The notes: a model not told the origin generated them from the sequence alone. A stretch of 30,307 nucleotides of DNA from DATKZS01 sp035527835 [NCBI: bacterium] (GCA_035527835.1 DATKZS010000064.1:1-30307), one strand, 5' to 3'. Numbered from the stretch's first letter, positions 15,301 through 24,752 are shown. Numbers and translations are program-made.

Positions 15301-18300
15301 TCACTCTCCCCGCCCACGCTTCTGTTCCAGCTCCTTTAACGTCTTCTTGATCAGCGCGGCCGAGGGGTGGCCGGGGTCCAGCGCCAGGGCCTTTTTAAAA
15401 TGGCGCTCGGCCGGGTCCCACTGGCGGGCTTTGTAGAGCACGATCCCCAAGAAGAAGTGGGCGTCGGCGTTATCGGGGTCGTCGGCCAGAACTCCCCGCA
15501 AGAGGGCATAGGCCTCGGCTTCCTGGTTCCTTTCATCGAGCACGCGTGCCAGGGCGATGCGGTTGTTGACGCTCTGCGGCCATATCGCCAAGGCCTTTCG
15601 CCGGTACAATTCCTCCTTCTCCTGCTCACCCCTTTTCCTTGCCACTCGCGCCAGTACATCATAGGCCGGAAGGTTGGTGGTGAAGCTCTTCACCGCCTTC
15701 TCGGCCCATTGCCGGGCCCCCGCCAAATCCCCGGTGTTCAAGCGGTAATTGGCGATGGCGGCGGCGGGAAGGCCGCGGTTCGGATCAAGCTCAAAGCTTT
15801 GGGCCAGAATCGCTTCCGCCGCTTGGTCGTCGCCGCTGTTGTGCAACTTGCCGGCATAGGTGCTCAGGTAGGCCGCCAAGTCCTTGGAGACCGCCAGGCA
15901 CGGATACCGGCCGCCAGTGGCCGCAATCAGCGCCAGCGTCCGTGCAATCACCTCCTTCTCGTCCGACCCGGAAGAAAATCGCGCCAGCTCAAAGTCCATG
16001 ATTTGATCACGCATCCGGTCCGCCTGCTTGAGCTCGGCGAGCAGGATCTTTCCCGCTTCCCCTTCCGGCGGCTTGATCATCCTTCCCGCATCCACATGAT
16101 GAGAGAAAATCTTGTTGATCAGGCCTGGCAAGCGCTCGACATAGAGAGAGAAAGCCGACTTGGGCATGTCGAACTCAAGTTGCCGCCGATCGTCGGTGTG
16201 CAGCGGTCCCGTTCCCACGATCTCATGAATGACCCGTTCATCCATGACAAAGCGGGTGAGGATGCCCAGGGCGTCGGCCTGGATCGGGTCGAGGGCCGCG
16301 GCGATCCGGGGATCGTCCCGCCGGTGTTTCAGGTCCTGATAATCTATCATCAGCGGCTCGTTGGTCCCGAGCAGGACATAGTCCGCCTGCAACCCGGTCT
16401 CCCAGAGGGTCACGTGAGGGAAGACGTCCGCGAAGGTGCGCAGGAACAGGGAGAGGTTCGCGGCGTCCATGTTATAGACGTCAATCCATGCCTCCATGAT
16501 ACCGCCCGGATTCAAGCGCTTGCGGGCCAGCTGGAAGAACTCCCGGGTGAACAACAGGCCCTCCCCGGCCTGCCAGGGGTTTGAAGGCTCGCTGATGATG
16601 ACGTCGTACTTTTTCGGGCTGAGCTCGAGATGATTGCGGCCGTCGGCGACGATGAGGTTGAAGCGGGGGTCGGAATAATTCAAATGGCTGACGGATTCGA
16701 AATAATGGCTGGCCTGGACCACCGCCGGGGATAGTTCCAGGCAGTCCAGCGATTCGATCGGATGCAGCAGTGCGTTCCCGGCGGTAACGCCGCTGGCGAG
16801 GCCGATCACCATGACGGACCTGGGGCGGGGATGGAGGAGCAGGGGCAGGTGGGCCAGGAGCAACTGGTTGGGCATGTCCCCTTCCGAAGACGCGTCAATT
16901 TTTCCGTTGATCCGGAGTGACCGTTGCAGCCCGAGCGAGTTCTCCGCGACCAGCACGGTGGCCTCCGCGTCTTCCCCGTAAAACAGGGTCCGGTAGCGGT
17001 CATGGAGGGCCTGCTTTACGGTCTTGCCCGGAGACAGTTGCCGCATCACCGAGTCCGCGTAAATGTAAGGGCCGGAGCTGAGCACCAGCGGGTCAGGCCG
17101 GGGAAGGGACGAGATCAGCGCCAGGCCGGCGGTCAGTCCCAGGGCCGCGGTCAAAAAAGCCGGACGCTTCGGAAGCTCGCCCGCCATGGTCCAGACCAAG
17201 CCGGCCGCCAGGCTCAAGAAGGTGGCTAAAACAACCGTCTGGCGGACACCAATCAGGTTCAACAACACAAAACCGGCCAGGAACGTGCCCCCCACCGCGC
17301 CCGCGGTATTGGACGAATAAACCCAGCCCATGGGCTCGCCCGCGCCCGGACGCTCTCTCGCCATCACCCGAGCCACCAGCGGAAGCAAGGCCCCCATCAC
17401 CATGGTGGGCGCCGCAATAATGCCGAAGGTCATGCCGAACCGGACCAGGGAAAGCAGGTGCGCGCGGTCCCTAAACTCCCAAGCCCAGCGATACATTGAC
17501 AGGTTGATATTATCCAGGACCGGCAGGACCGCGATGGCGAAAATCCCGATGCCGAACTCCATCACCCCGGCCCAGAAAAGAGGGCGGCCAATCCGGTCAA
17601 CCCACTTCAGAATCAGCGCCCCGCCCAGCCCCAGCCCCCCGATGTATGCGAGCAGAATCAGACTGAAAGAATAGGTCGAACTCCCGAGCGCAAGCGTGAG
17701 CGAGCGCGTCCAAGCGATCTGATAGATCAACGCCGCCATCCCGGACACCCCGTAACCGACCAGCACCAGCCATCCGGCAAGACTCCACTTTTTTGTTCGC
17801 TCCCGTCTCTCCCGCGGCGCGCCAAGCCCGGAGACGGGGAAACGACGCCGGAGCAATATCACCACTAAAAAAATGAAAAGGTTAAGTCCTACCGCCACGG
17901 ACGCGGTGAGGCGGTTGCCCAAGGCCGGCAGGAGAGCAAAACCCGCGGCTCCCGCGCCCGCCATGGCGCCCAGCGTGTTGATGGTATAGAGGCGTCCCGC
18001 GGTGAACCCGAAACGCTCGCGCTGGGACAGGGTCGCGCGAACCAGAACCGGGAGGGTCGCCCCCATGAGCAAAGTGGGAGGGAAAAGAATGGCGGCGCTG
18101 ACGATGAAGCTGACCAGGTCAAAAAGCCAGGAATGATGGCCCAGCCGGGCATAGGCCACGGCCAGGAGCGGCCGGGCGATACGGATCAGGGCCGGAACCA
18201 GGAGCGCGCAAACCGCAATACCCCCCTCCAAAAACCCGTAAACCACCACCGGGTTTCTGCGGCTCCGGTCAATGGCGCGACCGCCCCACAGGCTCCCGAA

Positions 18301-18450
18301 ACCGAGACCTCCCATGAAGGCCGCCACCACCGTGGACACCGCGTGGGTGGCGCCGCCCATCACCACCACAAGGTCCCGGCTCCACACAACCTCGTAAGTC
18401 AGGCCGCAAGCACCCGAGATGAAAAAAAGAAACAGTACAATATAGATCAT
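15301..18450 (-). CDS. Polytopic membrane protein with spermidine-synthase-like domain and TPRs
   Basis: The 1049-residue product begins with about a dozen hydrophobic helices (FLFFISGACGLTYEVVWSRDL, with repeated GGLGFGSLWGGR/GGLGLGGAL loops). This is the layout of fused membrane/spermidine synthase proteins. A Rossmann methyltransferase-like domain follows near residues 545-690, with VIGLASGVT, LDCLELSPAVV and IVADGRNHL. The catalytic aspartate region of true spermidine synthases is replaced by IISEPSNPW near residue 615, so polyamine synthesis is doubtful. The C-terminal 200 residues hold at least two clear TPRs (DPDNADAHFFLGIVLYKARQW and beyond). ATG 18450 is chosen since AAGGA lies five bases upstream and the first membrane helix begins there; the frame runs open to 18591. 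It stands alone, convergent with the response regulator. The family is widespread in environmental bacteria and has no established function. Confidence 0.85.
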   Translation of the reverse strand: MIYIVLFLFFISGACGLTYEVVWSRDLVVVMGGATHAVSTVVAAFMGGLGFGSLWGGRAIDRSRRNPVVVYGFLEGGIAVCALLVPALIRIARPLLAVAYARLGHHSWLFDLVSFIVSAAILFPPTLLMGATLPVLVRATLSQRERFGFTAGRLYTINTLGAMAGAGAAGFALLPALGNRLTASVAVGLNLFIFLVVILLRRRFPVSGLGAPRERRERTKKWSLAGWLVLVGYGVSGMAALIYQIAWTRSLTLALGSSTYSFSLILLAYIGGLGLGGALILKWVDRIGRPLFWAGVMEFGIGIFAIAVLPVLDNINLSMYRWAWEFRDRAHLLSLVRFGMTFGIIAAPTMVMGALLPLVARVMARERPGAGEPMGWVYSSNTAGAVGGTFLAGFVLLNLIGVRQTVVLATFLSLAAGLVWTMAGELPKRPAFLTAALGLTAGLALISSLPRPDPLVLSSGPYIYADSVMRQLSPGKTVKQALHDRYRTLFYGEDAEATVLVAENSLGLQRSLRINGKIDASSEGDMPNQLLLAHLPLLLHPRPRSVMVIGLASGVTAGNALLHPIESLDCLELSPAVVQASHYFESVSHLNYSDPRFNLIVADGRNHLELSPKKYDVIISEPSNPWQAGEGLLFTREFFQLARKRLNPGGIMEAWIDVYNMDAANLSLFLRTFADVFPHVTLWETGLQADYVLLGTNEPLMIDYQDLKHRRDDPRIAAALDPIQADALGILTRFVMDERVIHEIVGTGPLHTDDRRQLEFDMPKSAFSLYVERLPGLINKIFSHHVDAGRMIKPPEGEAGKILLAELKQADRMRDQIMDFELARFSSGSDEKEVIARTLALIAATGGRYPCLAVSKDLAAYLSTYAGKLHNSGDDQAAEAILAQSFELDPNRGLPAAAIANYRLNTGDLAGARQWAEKAVKSFTTNLPAYDVLARVARKRGEQEKEELYRRKALAIWPQSVNNRIALARVLDERNQEAEAYALLRGVLADDPDNADAHFFLGIVLYKARQWDPAERHFKKALALDPGHPSAALIKKTLKELEQKRGRGE

Positions 18451-18505
18451 GGGGTTCCTTTGAACATTCATCCTCACCGATGAAGGCGGCATTGTCAATA
18501 AATTG

Positions 18506-18621
18506 CCCGGTTCCCGGTTAAGCTTCCCGTTACGCCCGAATGCGGTGGGATGGCCGTTCATTGTTGTGCAGGCCATGGGCCCACGCCACAATTTTTCATC
18601 ACGCTTAACCGGGATTCGGGG
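18506..18621. repeat. Inverted repeat, TTCCCGGTTAAGC family
   Basis: CCCGGTTCCCGGTTAAGC (18506-18523) pairs with GCTTAACCGGGATTCGGG (18603-18620) at 16 of 18 positions, enclosing about 80 bases. The enclosed part starts like the segment at 10783 onward. It lies between two divergently oriented genes, close to where the membrane-protein promoter should be. Confidence 0.65.
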
Positions 18622-18711
18622 TCAAGAATTTGCGTCAGTCGTCACCATTTGATAAATTAGAATAATTGATAAATCCTCCGTTTCTATTTTTTGTAAAGGC
18701 AGTAATAAAGA

Positions 18712-19812
18712 ATGGCGGCAACTGAATTGGGTGTCGGGCTGGTGGGAGCGGGCCTGATCGGCTCGTTACATGGTCTTTGCCTGCGGGCGGCGATCGAGCG
18801 GGCGCGGCTGCCGGTCAAGCTGGTCCACGTCGCGGACGTGGACGCCCGGAAGGCCGAGCGCTTCCGGCGGGGCTTCGGCTTTGCGCGGTCGTCCGGAGAC
18901 GCCGAGGCCGTGCTCCGGGACCCGGAGGTGGACGCGGTGTACGTGTGCACCTGGACCTCCGAGCACCCCCGCCTGGTCATGGCGGCGGCGGCGGAGAAAA
19001 AGCACGTGTTCTGCGAGAAGCCGCTGGCCGTAACGGCCAGGGAGGCCGCGCTGATGCATGAGGCCGTTAAGCGCGCCGGCGTGACCCACCAGGTCGGACT
19101 GGTGCTCCGGCAGGGCCCGGTCTGGAACGCGCTGCGCCACGAGCTCGGCAAAAACGGCCACGGCCTGCCCCTGGCCCTGGTGTTCCGCGACGACCAGTGC
19201 TTTCCCATCAAGGGCGCGCACCCTTCCGCATGGCGCAAGGACGCGGGCAAGGCCGGCCACGGCACCTTGATCGAGCACTCCATCCATGACCTCGACCTGC
19301 TGGAATGGATGTTCGGACCGGTCAGCTCGGTGCAGGCCCGCACCGCCTCCCGCTTCGGCCACCGCGACATCGAGGACCTGGCCCGCGTTGACCTCGAATT
19401 CCAGTCGGGCATGGCCGGGTCCCTGGTCTCGGTCTGGCACGACGTCGAGCAGCGCCACTCCAACCGCCGCCTCGAAATCTTCCACGAAAAAACCTTCTGC
19501 GCCGTGGAGGCCGAGTTCACCGGCGAGATCCAGATCATGCGCGGCGCCGGCCGCATGGAAACCTGGAGCGAGAGCCAGGTCAACGAGCGCTTCTGGGAGC
19601 TCCGCGGCATCGCCGACCCGGCCATCCGCGAGCTTTCCCTGATGATAGGCGCGCTCGCGGACTACCTGTTCCTCAAAGCCGTGCTCGACGGAGAGCCGGC
19701 GTCCCCCGGGTTCGAGGCCGCGGTCAGGGCCCATGAGCTGGTGGACGCCTGTTACGAATCCGCCGCCACCGGCGACCGTATCAGCACCCTCGACTCCCGC
19801 GAACTTGAGTAG
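18712..19812 (+). CDS. Gfo/Idh/MocA family oxidoreductase
   Basis: The 366-residue product has the Rossmann motif GLVGAGLIG (residues 9-17) and the canonical E102-K103-P104 in HVFCEKPLAVT. GTLIEHSIHDLDLLEW (184 on) is a version of the D-x-G-x-H motif with glutamate at the aspartate position and the histidine (H192) kept. Members oxidise or reduce sugar or inositol alcohols with NAD(P). The likely ribosome-binding site, AAAGG (18695-18699), is rather far (12 bases) from ATG 18712. Neighbours on both sides are unrelated membrane proteins, so the substrate cannot be inferred. It differs clearly from the three other family members in this window and is not a recent duplicate of them. Confidence 0.9.
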   Translation: MAATELGVGLVGAGLIGSLHGLCLRAAIERARLPVKLVHVADVDARKAERFRRGFGFARSSGDAEAVLRDPEVDAVYVCTWTSEHPRLVMAAAAEKKHVFCEKPLAVTAREAALMHEAVKRAGVTHQVGLVLRQGPVWNALRHELGKNGHGLPLALVFRDDQCFPIKGAHPSAWRKDAGKAGHGTLIEHSIHDLDLLEWMFGPVSSVQARTASRFGHRDIEDLARVDLEFQSGMAGSLVSVWHDVEQRHSNRRLEIFHEKTFCAVEAEFTGEIQIMRGAGRMETWSESQVNERFWELRGIADPAIRELSLMIGALADYLFLKAVLDGEPASPGFEAAVRAHELVDACYESAATGDRISTLDSRELE

Positions 19813-19816
19813 AACT

Positions 19817-19957
19817 GGTTTCATAACCAGGACAACCATCTCCGATGAAAAGATTATTAACAAGGATATTCAGGAGTTCCAGGATGATTTCCGGTTTTCT
19901 TAATCCTGAGCATCCTGAATATCCTTGTTATAAAATTCTTGGCGGGGTTATGAAACC
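19817..19957. repeat. Nested palindromic repeat, AACAAGGATATTCAGGA family
   Basis: An outer perfect 12-bp inverted repeat, GGTTTCATAACC (19817-19828) and GGTTATGAAACC (19946-19957), encloses an inner palindrome. The inner left arm is 19858-19885 and the right arm 19903-19930, 28 bases each with four mismatches. An open frame of 66 codons crosses it, but its sequence is just the repeat read as protein. Confidence 0.75.
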
Positions 19958-20005
19958 GCCTCTAGTGAATCCCGCTAACCGCGCGGTCAAAAAAACCGCG
20001 GGCGG

Positions 20006-20035
20006 TGGCAATGGACCGCGATTGTTTGCTATAAT
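20006..20035 (+). promoter_or_regulatory. Extended -10 promoter of the membrane module
   Basis: A perfect extended -10 element, TGCTATAAT (20027-20035), has a weak -35 (TGGCAA, 20006-20011) 18 bases upstream. Transcription would start near 20042 and give a leader of about 106 bases before the GTG at 20148. The leader holds a short GATTGA/TCAATC stem but no recognised riboswitch. Confidence 0.55.
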
Positions 20036-20147
20036 GGGAAAATAAGGCACGGGGCCTTCCGGCGATTGACGCTTCGAGTCTTTTCAATCATCGGTATCAT
20101 CATGGGAGAACTACCTTACTCCTCGTAAAAAGTTTAAGGAGCGAGAC

Positions 20148-21869
20148 GTGATCAACTGCGCTAACCACTCGATGAAGGAAGCGGATTTCCACTGCTCCCG
20201 CTGCCAGGTCGGGTTCTGCAGGGACTGCATCAACATCAAGACCTATGACCGTGTCAAGCTCGAGACCTGCCCGATGTGCGGGAACCCCATCACCAACCTG
20301 GCGCCCTTCAAGCCGGCCCAGCCGTTCTGGGAGAGGATCCCGCAGTTCCTGTTCTGGCCGCTGCAGGGCGATTCCTGGATGCTGCTGGTGGCGTGGGGCG
20401 TGTTCTCGCTGTTCATTCTGGGGCTGCGCGCCTATGCCACGGCGCTGCCCAGCCTCTTCGTGGTACTGGGCTTCGTGCTATGCAACCTGATCTATTACGG
20501 GCTTCTCATCTCGTACTTCTACAAGGTGATCGGCAAGGCCGAGGAAGGGGATTTCACGGTCCCGGACTTCACCGGTTACTCCGGGTTCTGGGACTCATTC
20601 GTGCTGATCCTGCGCTTCGGCATGGGTTGCCTCGCCGTGTTCTGGCCCATGGCCCTGTGTTTCATCGGACTGCTCGTCATCAACGGGCTCAACTTCATGG
20701 ACGCGGGCAAGGCGGTGATCACCCCTCTGGGTATCGGCATCTTCGGGCTCGCCGGCCTGGCCGGCCTTTGCCTGCTTCCCATGGCGCTGCTCATCATGGG
20801 CGTGTTCGGACACCCCGGAATGGTGCTCAATCCCATCTACCTCTTCAACCAGATCAACAAGATATTGAAGGAGTACCTGATCGCCCTGGCCGTGATGGGC
20901 GGCCTCTTGGTGCTCTACACCGCGATCAGGATCGTCTTTTACCTGGTGATGGCCGCAATCGGGTCGTTCGTCAAGTACCTGCTCTTCTTCCCCATTGACG
21001 GCGCCCTGCAGCTCTATCTGTTCATGGTCATCGGCCACCTGCTCGGATACGTGGCCTACCAGTGCCGCTACCAGCTCAAGTGGGCCCCCGGCATCCAGGC
21101 CGAGCCGGTCTTCATGGTCGGCGGAAGGCCCGCCAGGCTCGAGTACTCGCGCGGCCCCGGCTACCGCCTGCCCCCGCCCGCACCGCCCGGAATGAGGCCG
21201 CCCATGGCATCCGCCCCCGGACGGGCCGCCGCGCCGATGGCCGCCGCCGGGGTCGCCGCCGCCGGTGCCGCCGCGGCGGGCGCCGTGGCCGCGGGCCTGC
21301 CGCCCATGGGGGTGGACGCGGAGGACCTGGCCCGCCAGATCAACGACGGCATGAGCATGTTAAACCACGGCCGTTTCGAGGACGCCTCCGCCCTGTTCCA
21401 GGACGTCCTTTCCCGAAACCCCAACAACCTGGCAGCGCTTCGGGGCATGGTCATGACCTCGATGCGTCTGAAGGACATGGACAGGGTGAGGGAATACTCC
21501 CAGAAGCAGGGCGCGGAGCTCATCCGGCAAAAGGATTTCGATACCCTGTGGGAGCTGGTGACGGAGACCAAGAAGAGCATCGCCAACTTCACGCTGGCCT
21601 CCAAGGACCAGTTCGCGCTGGCCCGCTGGCTCTCGGGCCGGAACCTGGACCTGGACGCGGCCAAGGCGCTCCGGGAGGTCGCGGTGGCCTATCCCGACGA
21701 CCCCCTGTCGCCCAAGGCCCTGTACCAGTGCGGCGAGCTGCTCCGGGACCGCTGCCAAAAACCAGACGCCGCCGCGCAGATGTTCGATTACATCCTCAAG
21801 CGCTACCCGGACGTGGCCTTCGCCGACCAGGTCCGGGCGGCTTTGGCCAACCTCAAGCCCAAGGGGTAA
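20148..21869 (+). CDS. Zinc-cluster, multi-helix membrane and TPR-like protein
   Basis: The 573-residue product has three parts. Residues 1-45 form a compact cysteine-histidine cluster (C4, H7, C16, C19, C24, C27, C41, C44), spaced like a B-box or double zinc ribbon. Residues 65-310 hold about six membrane helices. A loop AEEGDFTVPDFTGYSGFWDS recalls DUF4013/Yip1-like membrane proteins. An Ala/Pro/Gly-rich linker (about 345-390) joins to a C-terminal region with TPR-like helices (DGMSMLNHGRFEDASALFQDVL, later YQCGELLRDRCQKPDAAAQMFDYIL). The start is GTG 20148, six bases after TAAGGAG (20135-20141). The next gene, 88 bases downstream on the same strand, encodes another polytopic protein, so they likely form an operon. 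The layout suggests a membrane scaffold whose zinc cluster and TPRs bind partners in the cytoplasm; the actual role is unknown. Confidence 0.8.
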   Translation: MINCANHSMKEADFHCSRCQVGFCRDCINIKTYDRVKLETCPMCGNPITNLAPFKPAQPFWERIPQFLFWPLQGDSWMLLVAWGVFSLFILGLRAYATALPSLFVVLGFVLCNLIYYGLLISYFYKVIGKAEEGDFTVPDFTGYSGFWDSFVLILRFGMGCLAVFWPMALCFIGLLVINGLNFMDAGKAVITPLGIGIFGLAGLAGLCLLPMALLIMGVFGHPGMVLNPIYLFNQINKILKEYLIALAVMGGLLVLYTAIRIVFYLVMAAIGSFVKYLLFFPIDGALQLYLFMVIGHLLGYVAYQCRYQLKWAPGIQAEPVFMVGGRPARLEYSRGPGYRLPPPAPPGMRPPMASAPGRAAAPMAAAGVAAAGAAAAGAVAAGLPPMGVDAEDLARQINDGMSMLNHGRFEDASALFQDVLSRNPNNLAALRGMVMTSMRLKDMDRVREYSQKQGAELIRQKDFDTLWELVTETKKSIANFTLASKDQFALARWLSGRNLDLDAAKALREVAVAYPDDPLSPKALYQCGELLRDRCQKPDAAAQMFDYILKRYPDVAFADQVRAALANLKPKG

Positions 21870-21957
21870 AGACCCCGCCGCATCCGGCCATGATCATCAT
21901 ACTCCGTGATCTTGAGCCGGCGGCCGCACCGCCGAACGCCAGGGGGGAATTTAAGCC

Positions 21958-24240
21958 ATGATCCAGAAGCCCGGAGCGTCCGGAACGCACGGCCAAGGCC
22001 TTCGCCCCAAGCCCGGACCTTTCCGCCGGGGCGGCGAGCTGCTGTTGTTGCTGGTTTCCTGGTACCTGCTGTTCCTCATCGTCGTTTTCGTCGGCGGCTA
22101 CGACCCGTCCCGCATCGTCTTCATAGATTGGATCGGCTTGAGCCCCTTGATCGGCCCGTATTTGGACAACGGCGATGAGTCCTCCCTATACCTTCTTGGC
22201 GCCGCCGCCATCGCTCTATGTTTTGCCGCTTATTACCTAGGCGGCGCGGCCGCCCTCGCCTATGACAGACTCGTGAAACCAAAGCTCAGGAGCGACCTCG
22301 ACTTCCGATACATCAATCGGGAGGCCCTCGGCTTCATGATCTCCAACCGGCGCTTCTCGGTCCTATGGTACTTCGCCATCCTCGCGGCCACTCTTTTCCC
22401 TTTCGCGCTCGGTGTGCCCATCTCCGGTGAAGCAACCGGCCTCCCGACACCGGCCGACATGACGAAGCTCCTGCTGATAATCATCATCAAAGTGGCCGCG
22501 TCCCAGTTCTGTCTGGCGCTGGCCGCGTCCTTTTTCTACTCGAAAAATATACCCGCGGAGACGAGGCCGGCTGACGTCGCGGCTCGTGCCGGCGTGGGAT
22601 GTCTGGCCGCGCTCTTGTTATTCGGCCTCGGCATGGTTGTCATGTTCGTGTTCGGCGCGGTCCTGACCCTGAAGCAGAACAACCCCAATCCCGTGTACCC
22701 GGCCTGGGTCGTCCTGCCGAACAGTCTCTACGCCCTCTTCATCATGGTGATGGCGGTAATGATGGTCATCAGGCACAATGAGCCCCACCGGGCCATCATC
22801 GAGGCGGTCAAGATGTTCGTTGCCGACCTCTACACCCTGTTGCGCTTTCTCTGGTCCGGCCTGGGCAGGCTCTGCCTCCACGTCTATCCATTTTTCCTGA
22901 TCTGGTGCTGGTCAATCTTCTATCTGCCCCATTACGTCGAACCGTGGGGCCTTTCCTCCTGGCGGGCGGCCACCCCCGGGGTCCTTCTCGGCGGCCTGGA
23001 GAAGGTGGTGGCCATAAACAAATGGCTCATCGAAGCACACGGGACCAACCTGGTCTACCCCCTTGTATTGGGACCCATCTCCCTCTGGTTCATGTTCGCC
23101 CTTACCCACACCGTCTGGACCATGCATTACGCGCGCGGCCAGAGGCGGGAACAATTCCAGACATCGCCAACGCCGGCGGACAGCGGAAGCATTTCGAGCA
23201 AACCTTCATCGCCTCCCCGGACTCTGTCACCGGTTCCGCATTCGCAGTCAGTGAAAGGGGCGGACCAAGGAGTCAACTGGCTCGGCGCCGCGGGGGTCTC
23301 CGCCGGGATCTTTTTGCTGGTGGGCATCCCGATTTTTTACGCGGGGATGTTGTGGTGGGATGATGTCACTTTCAAGCGACCTTACGGCGAGCACCATTGG
23401 GAGTTTTTCTACGCGATGGCCGCGTTGGCGGGGCAAAAGGAGCCGACCACGGTGAATTTTTACGGCCAGCCCAAGGAGTGCGCCACCCGGAAGCAGGTCC
23501 GCGACGCCCTCGCGACGTTAGGGGCGGGCATGGAGGATTTTGACGGGCGGGAGGCGGGGAAATACCGGGACTATTTTTACTGGGACCGGGCGGCCCAGCG
23601 TTTTGGAGTGATCGTTGATTATGACCTGACGCCGGACGGCGTGTTCTTCTGTTCGGGGTGGATGCGGGACTCGAATGAATTCCGGCCGAACGTGGCCTGG
23701 CTGGGCCTGGCCTGGATGCTGACGTTCTTCGTGCTGGGTCTCCGGCTCCGGCGCTATCTGGCGGCCCGGCCGGACGCCGACCGCTGGCTGCGGCCGTGGC
23801 AAAGGCGGAAGGCCTCTCCCGCGGCGTCCGTTCCCGGGTCCGAGCGGAAATGGAAATACTCGAAGATCGTCCTGGTTCCGGTCCTGGTCCTGGTGTGGGT
23901 TTATTGCGGCTACACTATCTACGGCTCGGTTCAAGCCTATAGGTGCGCCGTGGCCAGACAACAGATTTTCAAGGCGAGGGGCCAATACGTAAACAGATGG
24001 CGGGACGAGCCGCCGTTGGAGGATTTCATCGCGCATTACGGGCAGTATCGGCGGAGGGAGATGGAAAGGTGCCGGGAGAGCATGGAGGCGGTTTGCAAAA
24101 AGGAGGGTGGCTGGGATGAGAGCTGCCTCGCGGGGTGCACCTTGCTGCCCGCGGCGATCGAGTTGCTTTCTTGTCCATCCGGAGGAAAGTGGTACCTGGG
24201 AGATCAGGACCACGTCTACTGTACCGCGCATCCGGAATAA
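21958..24240 (+). CDS. Large polytopic membrane protein of unknown function
   Basis: No family was recognised for this 760-residue product. About eight hydrophobic segments occupy residues 28-390, for example LLLLLVSWYLLFLIVVFVG, LLLIIIIKVAASQFCLALAA and LALLLFGLGMVV-like stretches. A Ser/Pro-rich linker spans about 400-430. Another helix (GIFLLVGIPIFYAGML) follows, then a soluble segment of about 110 residues, then two further helices near 580 and 640. The C-terminal 100 residues hold seven cysteines and end CPSGGKWYLGDQDHVYCTAHPE-like, recalling the CPSGG...C loop at the end of some type IV pilin-like proteins; this resemblance is by eye only. GGGGGGAA (21942-21949) precedes ATG 21958 by eight bases. 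It likely shares a transcript with the zinc-cluster gene. Confidence 0.7.
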   Translation: MIQKPGASGTHGQGLRPKPGPFRRGGELLLLLVSWYLLFLIVVFVGGYDPSRIVFIDWIGLSPLIGPYLDNGDESSLYLLGAAAIALCFAAYYLGGAAALAYDRLVKPKLRSDLDFRYINREALGFMISNRRFSVLWYFAILAATLFPFALGVPISGEATGLPTPADMTKLLLIIIIKVAASQFCLALAASFFYSKNIPAETRPADVAARAGVGCLAALLLFGLGMVVMFVFGAVLTLKQNNPNPVYPAWVVLPNSLYALFIMVMAVMMVIRHNEPHRAIIEAVKMFVADLYTLLRFLWSGLGRLCLHVYPFFLIWCWSIFYLPHYVEPWGLSSWRAATPGVLLGGLEKVVAINKWLIEAHGTNLVYPLVLGPISLWFMFALTHTVWTMHYARGQRREQFQTSPTPADSGSISSKPSSPPRTLSPVPHSQSVKGADQGVNWLGAAGVSAGIFLLVGIPIFYAGMLWWDDVTFKRPYGEHHWEFFYAMAALAGQKEPTTVNFYGQPKECATRKQVRDALATLGAGMEDFDGREAGKYRDYFYWDRAAQRFGVIVDYDLTPDGVFFCSGWMRDSNEFRPNVAWLGLAWMLTFFVLGLRLRRYLAARPDADRWLRPWQRRKASPAASVPGSERKWKYSKIVLVPVLVLVWVYCGYTIYGSVQAYRCAVARQQIFKARGQYVNRWRDEPPLEDFIAHYGQYRRREMERCRESMEAVCKKEGGWDESCLAGCTLLPAAIELLSCPSGGKWYLGDQDHVYCTAHPE

Positions 24241-24492
24241 TGGGCCGATACAACCCCCCATTATTGAGGATACTCTCTCTTGCGTGGATCAGGATCATAT
24301 TGAAAGAGGCGTGAATGGCTTCATGAATGCCCCGGAGATAATAGCCGGCCCGGGATGAGTCGTCCGCGAAAATTATGGTAGAATGAGATGCGGCTTGCGG
24401 TTGCCCGATTCCGGCTCACGGCGGTTTAAGGCATTGGAGTATTTTCAACTTGAAACTGGAAACTCGTCATGCCTGACAAGATGATTTGGAAC
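24241..24492. other. Intergenic region before MITE copy 2
   Basis: No gene is supported in these 252 bases. TAGAAT at 24379-24384 could be a -10 box, but no good -35 lies upstream. If it once served the dodecin gene at 24787, insertion of the element at 24493-24752 has pushed it about 400 bases away. Confidence 0.4.
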
Positions 24493-24752
24493 CAGTGCTG
24501 TCCAAAATAAACGGACCGGAGAACCGCCACGCCAAGAGCGCCAAGGATTATTTTTAAACACGATTTCAAGAGGGCTTGGGTGCGAATGTTTTTTGCTTGG
24601 CGCTCCCGTCGGCCGGTTCGCCAAGCCGGTTGGAGCCAACGCTCCGGAGCTGTTCTTTTTTGGGCCGCAAAGAAACATCATGATTTACTTGGCGATCCTT
24701 GGCGCTCTCGGCGTCTTGGCGGTTTTCTTGCGGCCTATTTTGGACAAGAGTG
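24493..24752. mobile_element. MITE-like element, copy 2, with 9-bp target duplication
   Basis: The ends are CAGTGCTGTCCAAAATA (24493-24509) and TATTTTGGACAAGAGTG (24736-24752), inverted repeats matching at 14 of 17 positions. ATTTGGAAC occurs immediately before (24484-24492) and immediately after (24753-24761), the mark of a 9-bp target duplication. By chance two further bases match on each side. The interior shares its CGCCAAG-type arms and its middle section with copies at 15017 and 26295. It ends 34 bases before the dodecin start codon, so it forms most of that gene's upstream region. No transposase is encoded. Confidence 0.85.

Noticed and set aside
20006-20035. Sigma54 promoter reading of TGGCAATGG...TTTGCT
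   Set aside because: The GG-N10-GC spacing required for sigma54 is not met, while a perfect extended -10 element is present.
19845-20045. 66-codon frame after the second oxidoreductase
   Set aside because: It runs through the AACAAGGATATTCAGGA palindrome; its sequence is the repeat read as protein, with no ribosome-binding site.
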